The notes beneath the pieces were generated by a model. It did no database searches. It worked only from the letters and a program-made list of their open reading frames with translations, and had not been told where the DNA came from. A stretch of 64,000 bases of DNA. Origin: Alphaproteobacteria bacterium (GTDB lineage Bacteria > Pseudomonadota > Alphaproteobacteria > Caulobacterales > Hyphomonadaceae). Positions 10,984 through 21,024 of this stretch are shown one piece after another. Positions within the stretch are counted from its first letter, which is position 1, and every line of letters starts with the position of its first letter. The DNA is taken from positions 150,682 to 214,681 of the forward strand of contig JAAEZZ010000009.1 in assembly GCA_018222605.1 (NCBI GenBank), in the 5' to 3' direction. The position numbers and the translations under genes are program-made.

Positions 10984-12498
10984 TTATTTGAAGGCCCAGA
11001 CGGCCAGGCCGGCAAGAATGGCAATTAGGCCGAACCAGCCCCACCAGGGCGCAAACCTACGTGGCAGCGGGGCAGGTGGTGGTGGAGGCTCAAGAGACGC
11101 TTCGAAGCGGTCCATCACTTCCGGCAGACGTTTCAGGCGGTTTGTTACTTCGCGCAGATTGCTGGAGATGAGTTTTGCCGCGCCTTCCGGGCCAAAGCTC
11201 TTGCGGATCCATCCGCCGACGACCGGTTCAGAGGCAGTCCAGATGTTGTGGGACGGGTCAATCGCCCGCGCGACGCCTTCCACCTGTACCATGGTTTTCT
11301 GCAACAGAACGAGTTCTGGCCGCAAAGACATGCCGAATGTGTGCGTATAGTCGAACAGCTGCAGCAAGATGCGACCCATGGAGACATCCTCGGCGGGTTT
11401 GCCGTGCACAGGCTCCCCGATAGAGCGCAGGGCCTGAGCAAAATCGCCGACAGACTGATGCGTGGGCACATAGCCTGCCTCGAAATGCACTTCGGCGATG
11501 CGCTTATAGTCGCGCTTCAGGAAGCCCCACAGGATTTCCGCCAGGAAGCGGCGCTCTGTCAGTCCGATGCGGCCAATGATACCGAAATCGACCAGCGCAA
11601 TCTTGTTCTCTGGCGTAATGATAATGTTGCCTTCATGCATGTCCGCATGAAAGACGCCGTGTTCAATGGCGTGGGTCAGGAAGCCCTGCGTGATGTCATT
11701 TGCCAGCTTCTTGCGATCAATGCCGGGCCGGTCGAGTGCTGCCGGATCTGTCAGTGGTGTCCCGTCGATCCAGTCTATGGTCAGCACGCGGCGACCTGTC
11801 CGGTCCCAATCAACCTTGGGAACAATGAAATGGCCCGATTTCAAGCTGATTTCGCGCATTTCGTCCGCGCCGCCTGCTTCAAGGCGCAGATCGGTTTCGC
11901 GCATCATGGCGGCGGCGATTGTTTCGGTGAAGGCGACAGGCTTCAGGCGCTGGCTCTCGGCTGAGATGCCTTCAATCGTGCGAGCCGCGCGCTTCATGGC
12001 AGACAATTCTGTGCTGAGACGCTTTTCGATGCCCGGCCGGAGGATTTTCACGGCACGGTCGCCATCTGGCAGACTCATGCGGTGGACCTGTGCGATGGAG
12101 GCTGCGGCAATGGGGTTGGATAATTGGTTGAACAGCCGCTCGGCATCTTCCGCGCCGAATTCTTCTACCAGTGCAGCCCGCGCGGCCTTCATGGAGAAGG
12201 GGGGCAGTTTGTCCTTCAGGCGGCCAAGATCGCCTGTCACTTCGGCGCCAAATACATCGGGCCGCGTCGCAAGGAACTGGCCCAGTTTGATATAAGCGGG
12301 CCCCAGCTTTTCCAGGGCAATTGCCAGACGCTCACCCGGTCTGCCCTTTGCGCCTCCGCCGAAGACACGCAGCGTGCGACCGGCGATACGTGCTGGTAGG
12401 GGCAGACGGCTCTGGTAAGCACCTGGCAGGATTACATCATGACGCGCAAGCGCGATGCCGGCGCGCATCAGGCGGCGATAGTCTGAAATCACGCCCAT
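10984..12498 (-). CDS. ubiB: ABC1/UbiB family protein kinase-like (ubiquinone biosynthesis)
   Basis: LEKLGPAYIKLGQFLATRPD, ASIAQVHRM, HADMHEGNIII; C-terminal TM segments. Confidence 0.93.
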   Translation of the reverse strand: MGVISDYRRLMRAGIALARHDVILPGAYQSRLPLPARIAGRTLRVFGGGAKGRPGERLAIALEKLGPAYIKLGQFLATRPDVFGAEVTGDLGRLKDKLPPFSMKAARAALVEEFGAEDAERLFNQLSNPIAAASIAQVHRMSLPDGDRAVKILRPGIEKRLSTELSAMKRAARTIEGISAESQRLKPVAFTETIAAAMMRETDLRLEAGGADEMREISLKSGHFIVPKVDWDRTGRRVLTIDWIDGTPLTDPAALDRPGIDRKKLANDITQGFLTHAIEHGVFHADMHEGNIIITPENKIALVDFGIIGRIGLTERRFLAEILWGFLKRDYKRIAEVHFEAGYVPTHQSVGDFAQALRSIGEPVHGKPAEDVSMGRILLQLFDYTHTFGMSLRPELVLLQKTMVQVEGVARAIDPSHNIWTASEPVVGGWIRKSFGPEGAAKLISSNLREVTNRLKRLPEVMDRFEASLEPPPPPAPLPRRFAPWWGWFGLIAILAGLAVWAFK

Positions 12499-12579
12499 AT
12501 CGGCCCCTTTTTCTGTCTGGGAACCCGAAACCGCTTAAGGCGTTTCCACACTGATGAAATATAGCAAAAGGAGGCTGTC

Positions 12580-12753
12580 ATGGCCGATATAAAATCGTCT
12601 GGAAACAACGGGTTGATGTATTTTCTGGCTGGTGGCCTGTTGGTGGGTCTGATCGCCTCTGCAGCCTATTACTATGCCGAACACGCGTCGGCAAATAAGG
12701 CGGATGTGACCATCTCTGTAAGTGAGAATGGCATCGCGATTGATGGCAATTAA
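12580..12753 (+). CDS. Small single-TM protein (57 aa), below the ORF-track length cutoff
   Basis: MADIKSSGNNGLMYFLAGGLLVGLIASAAYYYAEHASANKADVTISVSENGIAIDGN; SD-like AGGAGG upstream of the ATG. Confidence 0.75.
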   Translation: MADIKSSGNNGLMYFLAGGLLVGLIASAAYYYAEHASANKADVTISVSENGIAIDGN

Positions 12754-12765
12754 GGCCGTCTTGCA

Positions 12766-13554
12766 TCAGACGGCCCAGCCAAAATGCAGGGCGGCGATGC
12801 CTCCGGAATAATTGGTTACGGAAACGCGGGAAAATCCCGCGTTTTCTATTTCCTGCCGGAAGGTTTGCTGGTCCGGGAATTGCCTGATGGATTCTACCAG
12901 ATACTGATAGCTTTCCTGATCCCCGGCGACGAGGCTGCCGAGGCGGGGGATGACGTTGAAACTGTAGGTGTCATAGGCCTGTTGAAGGGCGGGCGCGGTC
13001 ATGTGGCTGAACTCCAGAACGCCGAGGCGTCCGCCGGGCTTAAGCACGCGCCGAAATTCCTTCAACCCGGCCACACGGTCTGCGAAATTGCGGATTCCGA
13101 AGGATACAGTGACGGCATCGAAGGTGCGATCAGGATAGGGTAGTTTCTGGCCGTCGGCGCAGACCCAGTCGAGTCGGCCTGCCCATTTGTCATTGTCGCC
13201 GCGTGCCTTGCCGGCTTCCAGCATGGCGTCATTGATGTCGCAGACAATTGCGGTCGCGGGCGTGTCGACGCCGCGGCGCTTGCCAGCCTTGTCAGCCAGT
13301 TGCAGGAAGGCGCGGGCCAGTTCGCCTGTACCGCCAGCCACATCGAGATGCTTCTCGCCGGGCTGTGGGTTGATCTGGTTCATGGCATCATGTTTCCACA
13401 AGCGGTGTACGCCTGCGGACATCAGGTCATTCATCAGGTCATAGCGCGAGGCGACCGAGCGGAATACGCCCTTCACCCGGGCGACCTTCTCGGATTCCGT
13501 TACTTCCTGAAAGCCGAATGAGACTTTGCGTTCTGTATTGCTGCCGTTGGACAT
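12766..13554 (-). CDS. ubiE: Demethylmenaquinone / 2-methoxy-6-polyprenyl-1,4-benzoquinol methylase
   Basis: VSFGFQEVTESEKVARVKGVFRSVASRYDLMNDLMS, LDVAGGTGELAR, VTVSFGIRNFADR. Confidence 0.95.
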   Translation of the reverse strand: MSNGSNTERKVSFGFQEVTESEKVARVKGVFRSVASRYDLMNDLMSAGVHRLWKHDAMNQINPQPGEKHLDVAGGTGELARAFLQLADKAGKRRGVDTPATAIVCDINDAMLEAGKARGDNDKWAGRLDWVCADGQKLPYPDRTFDAVTVSFGIRNFADRVAGLKEFRRVLKPGGRLGVLEFSHMTAPALQQAYDTYSFNVIPRLGSLVAGDQESYQYLVESIRQFPDQQTFRQEIENAGFSRVSVTNYSGGIAALHFGWAV

Positions 13555-13602
13555 GCACGCCACCATAGTTACCTGATCAGCCATAGACTATATGCGATAA
13601 CG

Positions 13603-14448
13603 ATGCCTGAATTACCCGAAGTAGAGACAGTTCGCCGCGGACTGGCCCCCGTCATGGAGGGGCAGCGTATTGAACGCCTTGTTCAGAACCGCGCCGATCT
13701 GCGATTTCCCTTTCCGGATGGCTTCGCTGAGCGGCTGACAGGCGCTCGCATAGACCATATGGGCCGCCGCGCCAAATTTCTGACGCTGACCCTTTCCACG
13801 GGCGAGATGCTGGTGATGCACCTCGGCATGACGGGCCGCTTCACCGTGGGCGGCAGTCAGCTAGGTGAGTTCCATCATGAAACGGGCACGGATGCCCGGC
13901 ATGATCATGTCGTGTTTCATCTCGATAGTGGCGCAACGGTTATCTATAATGATCCGCGCCGCTTCGGCTTCATGGAACTTTGGCCCGCCGAGACGTTTCA
14001 GGCGTATCCAAGGCTTATGCGCATGGGGCCGGAGCCGCTGTCCAACGCATTCTCTGCCGCCTATCTGGATGAGGCCTTGCGCGGACGAAAGACGCCTATC
14101 AAGGCGGCCTTGCTCGATCAGTCGATCATTGCAGGGCTCGGCAACATCTATGTTTGTGAAGCGCTGTGGCGGTCCGGCATTTCCCCCAAGCGGATGGCGA
14201 CGACTGTGCCCGGCCAGCGTGCCGCGCGGCTCGCGCCTGCGATCAATGAGGTGATTGCCGAAGCGATTGAGGCTGGCGGGTCTTCCATATCGGATTTTGC
14301 CAGCACGAGCGGAGAGCTTGGTTATTTCCAGCATTCTTTCGCTGTGTATGACCGGGAAGGGCAGGCCTGTCGGAATTGCGATGGGCCTATCAAGCGCCTG
14401 GTCCAGTCTGGCCGCTCCAGTTTTTACTGCAGCATCTGCCAACGCTAG
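13603..14448 (+). CDS. mutM: Formamidopyrimidine-DNA glycosylase
   Basis: MPELPEVETVRRGL, LLDQSIIAGLGNIYVCEALW, C-terminal zinc finger CRNC...YCSICQR. Confidence 0.97.
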   Translation: MPELPEVETVRRGLAPVMEGQRIERLVQNRADLRFPFPDGFAERLTGARIDHMGRRAKFLTLTLSTGEMLVMHLGMTGRFTVGGSQLGEFHHETGTDARHDHVVFHLDSGATVIYNDPRRFGFMELWPAETFQAYPRLMRMGPEPLSNAFSAAYLDEALRGRKTPIKAALLDQSIIAGLGNIYVCEALWRSGISPKRMATTVPGQRAARLAPAINEVIAEAIEAGGSSISDFASTSGELGYFQHSFAVYDREGQACRNCDGPIKRLVQSGRSSFYCSICQR

Positions 14449-14867
14449 ACCTGCGCATCTCTGTCCGGGCCCGGCTTCATGGCGTTCAACAGATGAACGG
14501 CCGCCTTAAGGTCGTCAGGGTCAGCCATGTTTGAGATTAGCTTGCGGGCCTTGTGCTGTAGGTCTTTCACCTTGGCGCGCAGCTCCGCATCGGTATTCTC
14601 TTCGGCTTTCAAATCGATCGGCTCATAGAAAAAGTCGATCGATTTGCGCAGGACGATGGCAATTTCGCGCAAGCGCCCGGCTGTCAGACGACTATGCCCC
14701 GCTTCATATTTCTGGATCTGCTGAAAAGTGAGGCCCAATTGGCTGGCGAGGCCTTCTTGGGTAAGGCCTCTCTGCTTGCGGGCTTTGCGCACCTGGCGGC
14801 CTGTATAAAGATCCGCGCTGCTAGGCCTGCGCGCCACACTGCCGGAAAGTTCATTTCTTGTTGCCAT
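14445..14867 (-). CDS. XRE-family transcriptional regulator
   Basis: VRKARKQRGLTQEGLASQLGLTFQQIQKYEAGHSRLTAGRLREIAIVL. Start codon uncertain. Confidence 0.88.
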   Translation of the reverse strand: MATRNELSGSVARRPSSADLYTGRQVRKARKQRGLTQEGLASQLGLTFQQIQKYEAGHSRLTAGRLREIAIVLRKSIDFFYEPIDLKAEENTDAELRAKVKDLQHKARKLISNMADPDDLKAAVHLLNAMKPGPDRDAQV

Positions 14868-15048
14868 GGCGTGTCCACGGGCTGAGATCATGGGCAGGCT
14901 GCGCAGTCGAGCCCGGCCTTCCACCCTTGCGTGCTTTATAGGCTCAAATGCAGATTGTTTGCAACTAATGGTGGCATTTTGATGCGCAGATTTGAGAATC
15001 GCATAAGGCCATGAGGACAATCTGCGCTTTTTTGCAGAAGAGGCCTAA

Positions 15049-15420
15049 TTACTTCTCGGGGTCCAGACGGATGATATCATCCTGGTTTTGCGGTTCTGAC
15101 GCCGAGGATGAGTCATTCAGGTTCAGCTCCAATTGCGGAGCATCCTGAAAGTTACCGCCACCAAAACCTGACCGACCCACCATGAGGCCGCTGTCATCAC
15201 TCTGCCCAATCCGCAGGTTGAGCGTGCCCGTGCCTGCCTGATCGGAAGCGGATGTGCTTGGCAGGTTCAAATTCAGCGTGCCGGTATACTCATCCTGCAC
15301 GGCGTCTGTCTGGGCAGTCGCCTCGGCGGAGGCCGTGTCTTGAGGCTTCGGCTCTGAACAGGCAACCCCCGCAACAGTCAGGGACATCAGGGCCAGCGCA
15401 GTCGTCAGTTTCATGTTCAT
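15049..15420 (-). CDS. Hypothetical lipoprotein
   Basis: MKLTTALALMSLTVAGVACSEPK lipobox; low-complexity Ser/Asp-rich mature region. Confidence 0.65.
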   Translation of the reverse strand: MNMKLTTALALMSLTVAGVACSEPKPQDTASAEATAQTDAVQDEYTGTLNLNLPSTSASDQAGTGTLNLRIGQSDDSGLMVGRSGFGGGNFQDAPQLELNLNDSSSASEPQNQDDIIRLDPEK

Positions 15421-15441
15421 CCCCTGATCTTGCAGCGGGCT

Positions 15442-16392
15442 TTAACGGCTCGCAAGTTTCTCTTGCACACCGTCCCAGAAAATTTCCGTGATATCAATGC
15501 CGCTTAATTTTTTGATGGCCTGCAGACCCGTTGGCGATGTGACATTGATCTCCGTCAGGCGTCCGCCAATCACGTCGATTCCCGTCAGCACCAGGCCGCG
15601 CCGACGCAATTCCGGGCCAATGGTTTCGCAGATTTTCTTGTCGGCTTCGCTCAGCTCCGTTGCTTCGGCTGTCCCGCCGACCACCATGTTGGAGCGGATC
15701 TGCCCATCTTTCGGGCGACGATTCAGTGCGCCTGCTGCCACGCCGTCGATCAGGATGATTCGCTTGTCGCCTTCGCTTACGGCCGGCAGGAAGGCTTGCA
15801 CCATCACAGGTTCGCGGGAACGGGTGAGAAAGATTTCTGTCAGTGAGTCGAAATTGGAATCATCTTCCTTCAGGCGGAAGACACCCGCGCCGCCATGTCC
15901 GTAGAGGGGCTTGATGATAATGTCTTTGTGCTTTGCACGGAAGGCTTCGATGGCCGCAATGTCGCGGGAGACCAGCGTTGGCGGCATCAGCTCCGGGAAC
16001 ATCAGGGGGAATATTTTTTCCGGGCTTGAGCGCACGCCGCCGGGGTCGTTTAGCACCAGCGTCTCGCCGGAGATTCCCTCCAGCAGGTGACAGGCGGTGA
16101 TATAGCCCATGTCGAAGGGGGGGTCCTGACGCATCAGGACGACATCGACATCCTTTGACAGATCCAGTGTGACGGCCTCTTCGAAGATGCCAGGCGTTCC
16201 CTTGACGCGCTGGACCTTAGCCGGGCGGACGCGGGCGGTGACGCGGCCCGCCTCATAGCTCATGTCCTGCGGGCCATAGACGAACAATTCCATGCCCCGT
16301 GCCTGAGCCGTTTCAGCCAGGGCGAAACTGGTATCGCTGTCAATGTTTACAGATTCCAGCGGATCCATCTGGATCGCGACGCGAAGACTCAT
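15442..16392 (-). CDS. gshB: Glutathione synthetase
   Basis: VAIQMDPLESVNIDSDTSFALAETAQARG, LMRQDPPFDMGYI, KPLYGHGGAGVFR, NVTSPTGLQ. Confidence 0.96.
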   Translation of the reverse strand: MSLRVAIQMDPLESVNIDSDTSFALAETAQARGMELFVYGPQDMSYEAGRVTARVRPAKVQRVKGTPGIFEEAVTLDLSKDVDVVLMRQDPPFDMGYITACHLLEGISGETLVLNDPGGVRSSPEKIFPLMFPELMPPTLVSRDIAAIEAFRAKHKDIIIKPLYGHGGAGVFRLKEDDSNFDSLTEIFLTRSREPVMVQAFLPAVSEGDKRIILIDGVAAGALNRRPKDGQIRSNMVVGGTAEATELSEADKKICETIGPELRRRGLVLTGIDVIGGRLTEINVTSPTGLQAIKKLSGIDITEIFWDGVQEKLASR

Positions 16393-16440
16393 GCCGTGCG
16401 CTCCTGTTTCGGGATCGCAGCGCTGTCGGCCCCGATCCCC

Positions 16441-17124
16441 TTAATAACTTGCGCCGATGAGTTCAGCATCGGCCCCAGTGTCATATGAGGCATCAGGTGT
16501 GGTTTGGGTAGAGGGGGACTTCTGTGTTGTTGGTGCAGCGCGTCGCACATTGTCTCCGCGAATGCGCACATAGGAGACAACCTGCTTTACGCCGCCGACG
16601 ACGCTGGCCTCTTCTGCGGCACGTTTCAGCTCTTCGGCAGAGCGTGCAATCCCCATAAGATAGACGACGCCATCATAGGTCTCGACATTGAAGTTCAGGC
16701 TTTTGACCGTGCTGGAGCCGATCAGACGGGCGCGTACGCGGCCGGTGATGATCTCATCGGAGACATTGGCCAGAAACCCGCCTGGCGGCTCAATACGAAT
16801 CTCGTTGGCGACATCCTGCGTGCGGGTGGACGTCCATGCGATACCTTCGGCCTTTACGCGCTCTTCGGGTGTATTCACCCGACCTGACAGCAGCACCAGC
16901 CCGCCGGTGACTTCAACGTCCACTTCGCCAAAGCTGTTTGCGCTTTCAGACAGAAGTTTGCTTTTGATCTCGTTAGAGGCCGTGGCGTCGTCAACGGCTT
17001 CACCCATGGTCTTTTCCTGAGCAGCCGTCAGCCCGACGGCGCCAGCTGTTCCAATAGCGGCGACAGCGCATCCAGTCAGAGGCAGGGACAGAAGAAGGGC
17101 GGCAATCGCGAGACGCTTTTGCAT
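16441..17124 (-). CDS. BON-domain lipoprotein
   Basis: MQKRLAIAALLLSLPLTGCAV lipobox; two BON-like repeats (LLSGRVNTPEE, VVYLMGIARSAEEL). Confidence 0.87.
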   Translation of the reverse strand: MQKRLAIAALLLSLPLTGCAVAAIGTAGAVGLTAAQEKTMGEAVDDATASNEIKSKLLSESANSFGEVDVEVTGGLVLLSGRVNTPEERVKAEGIAWTSTRTQDVANEIRIEPPGGFLANVSDEIITGRVRARLIGSSTVKSLNFNVETYDGVVYLMGIARSAEELKRAAEEASVVGGVKQVVSYVRIRGDNVRRAAPTTQKSPSTQTTPDASYDTGADAELIGASY

Positions 17125-17246
17125 GAAACTATACTCCATCAGCGGGATCTGATCTGTCTGTGTGCCAGCAGGATACGGCGAAATTCTGGCAAAAAGGCCG
17201 TTCTTTGCACGCCAGCCCATCTTTTAAACATGCGTAAGCTGCGGGT

Positions 17247-17723
17247 TTGCCCGCAATTGGCTGGTTGTTTGGGCCTTCAGATTCCATTATCTTGTCGGGG
17301 CAAGCTATAGAAGGAATTGAAACCCTGACTTCCAGCGCTCCGCGGCTCCAGTCCGCAAAGCCGGCCACTCTCGAAGAAATCCGTGCCGTGGCCGAAACAC
17401 TCGCCCAGGCACTTGAGGATGACAAGGCCGAGGACATTCTGTTCATCGACCTGGAAGGCAAGTCTTCCCTTGCCGATTTCATGATCATCGCTTCCGGCCG
17501 TTCAGGTCGTCATGTTGCGGCTCTTGCAGATCATATTTCACAGGACGTGAAAAAGCTGACCGGCAGACCGGCCAGCGTCGAAGGTATGCCGAATGCAGAC
17601 TGGGTGCTTATCGACACCGGGGATGTGATCATCCACCTGTTCCGTCCGGAAGTGCGTGAGTTCTACAATCTGGAAAAGATCTGGGCTTCCCAGACCCCTT
17701 CCTCGTCCCCATCCGTCAATTAA
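17247..17723 (+). CDS. rsfS: Ribosomal silencing factor RsfS
   Basis: DLEGKSSLADFMIIASGRSGRHVAALADHI, PNADWVLIDTGDVIIHLFRPEVREFYNLEKIW. Confidence 0.94.
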   Translation: MPAIGWLFGPSDSIILSGQAIEGIETLTSSAPRLQSAKPATLEEIRAVAETLAQALEDDKAEDILFIDLEGKSSLADFMIIASGRSGRHVAALADHISQDVKKLTGRPASVEGMPNADWVLIDTGDVIIHLFRPEVREFYNLEKIWASQTPSSSPSVN

Positions 17724-17729
17724 CAGGCC

Positions 17730-18194
17730 ATGCGCCTGATCTTTCTTGTCGTGGGCAGGCTGAAGTCTGGCCCGGAGCGCGAATTGGTGGATGAATATAT
17801 CAAGCGCGCGGCGCCAATTGCCCGGTCTCTCGGCTTTCGGGGTCTGGAAGAAATCGAAGTCGCCAGTGGTGGCGGGCTGGATGCAGAGGCCGAGCGCATT
17901 CTTGCGAAAATTCCCTCAGGCGCGAAATGCATCCGCCTCGATGAATTTGGCCGTTCTCTGAAATCCACTGACTTTGCAGACCGGCTCGGCACATGGCGCG
18001 ATCAGGGCATTCCGGATCTCGTTCTGCTAGTTGGGGGTGCCGAAGGCTATGGGGAGGCGGTGCGCTCACAAGTATCTGATACGATGGCCTTCGGTCCGCA
18101 GACCTGGCCGCACCGTCTGGTGCGCGCCATGTTGGCAGAACAGGTCTACAGGGCAGTCTCCATCCTCGCGGGCACGCCTTATCACAAGGCTTAA
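17730..18194 (+). CDS. rlmH: 23S rRNA (pseudouridine1915-N3)-methyltransferase
   Basis: LLVGGAEGYGEAVRS...TWPHRLVRAMLAEQVYRAVSILAGTPYHKA. Confidence 0.95.
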   Translation: MRLIFLVVGRLKSGPERELVDEYIKRAAPIARSLGFRGLEEIEVASGGGLDAEAERILAKIPSGAKCIRLDEFGRSLKSTDFADRLGTWRDQGIPDLVLLVGGAEGYGEAVRSQVSDTMAFGPQTWPHRLVRAMLAEQVYRAVSILAGTPYHKA

Positions 18195-18200
18195 GGGCGT

Positions 18201-18314
18201 TTAGCCAGCGTAAAGGGACGGTTGTGGGGCCAGGATCATGGCAAACACGGCTGCGGCCAGAATACCCATCACTGCGACAGATACACATCTGCTGATCGTG
18301 ATTGGGTGGTTCAT
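18201..18314 (-). CDS. Putative 37-aa membrane or secreted microprotein, below the ORF-track cutoff
   Basis: MNHPITISRCVSVAVMGILAAAVFAMILAPQPSLYAG; SD-like AAGGAGACC upstream of the ATG on the minus strand. Confidence 0.5.
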   Translation of the reverse strand: MNHPITISRCVSVAVMGILAAAVFAMILAPQPSLYAG

Positions 18315-18482
18315 TGTGGTCTCCTTGCCGTGCTGTGGCTCTCTATCTTGAGCGCCGATAACGAGAAATGAACCATCCCCGGCGGAATAGGTTCCATGCC
18401 CATTCCGTATGAGGTCATTTCAAGGCAGGGCCGACACTTTGTTGATCCGGGCTCGAACCCGGCTTACAGCTGAAAGTCAGAT

Positions 18483-19805
18483 ATGTTGCGCAGGGTGGAG
18501 GCGCTATCTATGTCGAGCTTGCGGGATTTCCTGAAAGTCTACTGGCCGCTGGCCGTCATCGCGCTTGGGGGCGTATTGCTTGCGCTGATCCTGATGGATC
18601 CGGCGCCGCCCAAGAAAATCCGTTTTTCAGCGGGGCCTGAGGACGGGGCGTATTATGCGTTTGCGGAACGCTATCAAAGGCTTCTGGGAGAGCAGGGGGT
18701 TGAAGTCATCCTGATTGAGACGGCCGGCTCGATCGACAATCTCCGTATGCTTGAAGACAATGATGTGGATGTCGGCCTGGTCCAAGGCGGTCTGGCAAGG
18801 CCAGCAGACGCTAATGAATTACGCTCTCTGGGCGGCCTGTTTCCTGAACCCTTCTGGGTTTTCGTCGGGCAGGACGTGCAGGCAGAGAATTTCGGCGCCC
18901 TGCGCAGCAGCCGTGTTTCAATCGGCGGATCAGGCTCCGGCAGCCGTATCCTCGCGATCCAGCTGCAGGCTGAATATGGGGGCGACTGGTTGGAAACGAC
19001 ACGTCTGGATCTTTCCGGAAATGAAGCGGCTGATGCCCTGATGAACGGGGATCTCGACGCAGCCGTTTTCGCCGCGTCCATTCAGGCGCCCTATATCGAA
19101 AGGCTGCTCGATACGCCGAATGTGCGCTTGCTGCCCTTTGAGCGTGCTCCGGCACTCGCCCGCCGCATGCAGGCCCTGTCTGCCGTCACCTTACTGCGCG
19201 GTGTCGTGAATCTGGGAGACGATATCCCGTCTACAGATATTCCTCTCGTTGCCCCCGTTGCACAGCTGGTTGTGAACAAGCATTTGCACCCAGCGATCGA
19301 AGCACTTCTGATTGATGCGGCCTCGCAAATTCATTCGGAAGGGACGCTTCTGGCCGAGGCGGGGATTTATCCTGATCCTGACATCACAGACTTGCCTGTG
19401 TCAGAGCAGGCCCGGCGGTATTATCAGGATGGGCCGTCCTTCCTGCGCCGCTACTTTTCTTTCGATGTCGCCAATTTTCTTGAGCGTGCCTGGGTGCTGG
19501 CGATCCCGCTTCTGACCCTTCTGTTCCCGCTGGTCCGCGCGGCCCCGCCGATTTATCGCTGGCGCGTCCGCCGCAAGATCTATGTCTGGTATGCTGACAT
19601 AAGGGATCTTGAACGGCGTGGGCGATCTGCCGAAGGAGAGGAGGCGCGCGACAAGGTGCTGGAGGATCTTGAGCGTCTGCAGGCTGAGATTGGGCAAGTG
19701 GAGGTTCCGCTGTCCTATACGGATGATCTCTACCGCTTGCGGAGCCATGTCGAGTTTGTGAAGCAGCTGGTTCGCAACAGAAACCCTGTGAAAGTTGCAG
19801 GCTGA
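18483..19805 (+). CDS. TAXI-family TRAP solute-binding protein, membrane-anchored
   Basis: N-terminal TM, KKIRFSAGPEDGAYYAFAERYQ, GGSGSGSRILA, plus a C-terminal TM and charged tail. Confidence 0.87.
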   Translation: MLRRVEALSMSSLRDFLKVYWPLAVIALGGVLLALILMDPAPPKKIRFSAGPEDGAYYAFAERYQRLLGEQGVEVILIETAGSIDNLRMLEDNDVDVGLVQGGLARPADANELRSLGGLFPEPFWVFVGQDVQAENFGALRSSRVSIGGSGSGSRILAIQLQAEYGGDWLETTRLDLSGNEAADALMNGDLDAAVFAASIQAPYIERLLDTPNVRLLPFERAPALARRMQALSAVTLLRGVVNLGDDIPSTDIPLVAPVAQLVVNKHLHPAIEALLIDAASQIHSEGTLLAEAGIYPDPDITDLPVSEQARRYYQDGPSFLRRYFSFDVANFLERAWVLAIPLLTLLFPLVRAAPPIYRWRVRRKIYVWYADIRDLERRGRSAEGEEARDKVLEDLERLQAEIGQVEVPLSYTDDLYRLRSHVEFVKQLVRNRNPVKVAG

Positions 19806-19827
19806 TTGCCCACAGGATGATTTTTGT

Positions 19828-21024
19828 ATGTCCCTGAATATTGCCATAGCCGGGGCCGGTATCGGCGGATTGGCGGCGGCTATCCTACTGTCGCGGGATG
19901 GGCATAGGGTAACAATATATGACCAGTTCGATGCGCCGCGCCCGGTCGGGGCAGGGTTTATCCTGCAGGAAACGGGTCTAACCATTCTGGGCGAGTTGGG
20001 GCTGCGCGAACAGGTAGAAGCTCTGGGGGCCAGTCTGACCCGGCTACACGGTATCTCTGCGGACAATCAGCGTACCGTCCTGAATGTTCGCTACACCGCC
20101 CTGCGAAAACGGCTGTGCGGTGTGTCCCTGCAGCGCTGTGCCTTGTTTGACCTGCTCTACAATACCGCTTTGTCAGAGGGCGCTGAGATCGTGTCCTCCG
20201 CGCGCATCATCACCGCGATCCCTTCAACCGGGCACCTGACAAGGGGTGACGGACAGACGACAGGCCCGTATGATCTGCTGATTGATGCGCTTGGTGTGCG
20301 CTCCCCTCTATCTTCTCGTTCACGGCATCCCCTCACTTTCGGGGCCTTGTGGGCGACGCTGGACTGGCCGGATGAGAGCGCGTTTGACGCAGGCGCGCTG
20401 GAACAGAGATATCGGCGGGCGCGGCAGATGGCAGGTGTCATGCCTTCCGGCCAATTGACGCCGGATGGGAAACAGACTCTGACTTATTTCTGGTCCATTC
20501 GGGCAGATGCTCACACTGACTGGAAAAAGGCACCGCTGGATGACTGGAAGAAGCAGGCGATTGCTCTCTGGCCCGAGACTGAGCTCCTGCTGGAGCAGAT
20601 CACCTGTCACGACCAGTTGACCTTTGCGCGATATGACCATCGTACACATTCGCCAGTTGTCCGTGAGCGGCTCGTCCATATCGGGGATAGTTGGCACGCT
20701 GCCAGTCCGCAGTTGGGGCAGGGCGCCAATATGGCCCTCCTGGATGCCTATGCACTGGCATATGCCTTGCGCGATCATCCGGATATCGACGTGGCCTTGA
20801 AGGCTTATGTGAAAATGCGCCGAGGACATGTCCGCCTGTTCCAGGCGATGAGCTGGATGTTCACGCCGGTCTATCAGTCTGAATCTGTTGTGCTCGCCTG
20901 GCTGAGGGATTGGCTTGCCGCACCGCTCAGCCGTATCCCGCCTGCGCCGCAGATACTGGCAGGCATGGTGTCTGGGGCAATCGGGCGGCCCCTGAAAAGG
21001 CTCGGCCTGAAACCGGGGGATTAG
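19828..21024 (+). CDS. FAD-dependent monooxygenase
   Basis: [59 protein letters not shown]. Confidence 0.92.
   Translation: MSLNIAIAGAGIGGLAAAILLSRDGHRVTIYDQFDAPRPVGAGFILQETGLTILGELGLREQVEALGASLTRLHGISADNQRTVLNVRYTALRKRLCGVSLQRCALFDLLYNTALSEGAEIVSSARIITAIPSTGHLTRGDGQTTGPYDLLIDALGVRSPLSSRSRHPLTFGALWATLDWPDESAFDAGALEQRYRRARQMAGVMPSGQLTPDGKQTLTYFWSIRADAHTDWKKAPLDDWKKQAIALWPETELLLEQITCHDQLTFARYDHRTHSPVVRERLVHIGDSWHAASPQLGQGANMALLDAYALAYALRDHPDIDVALKAYVKMRRGHVRLFQAMSWMFTPVYQSESVVLAWLRDWLAAPLSRIPPAPQILAGMVSGAIGRPLKRLGLKPGD

Noticed and set aside
18447-18462. CCGGGCTCGAACCCGG, resembling a tRNA T-arm (possible tRNA fragment or att remnant)
   Set aside because: The loop is 6 nt rather than 7 and no acceptor or anticodon arms can be built; no integrase nearby.
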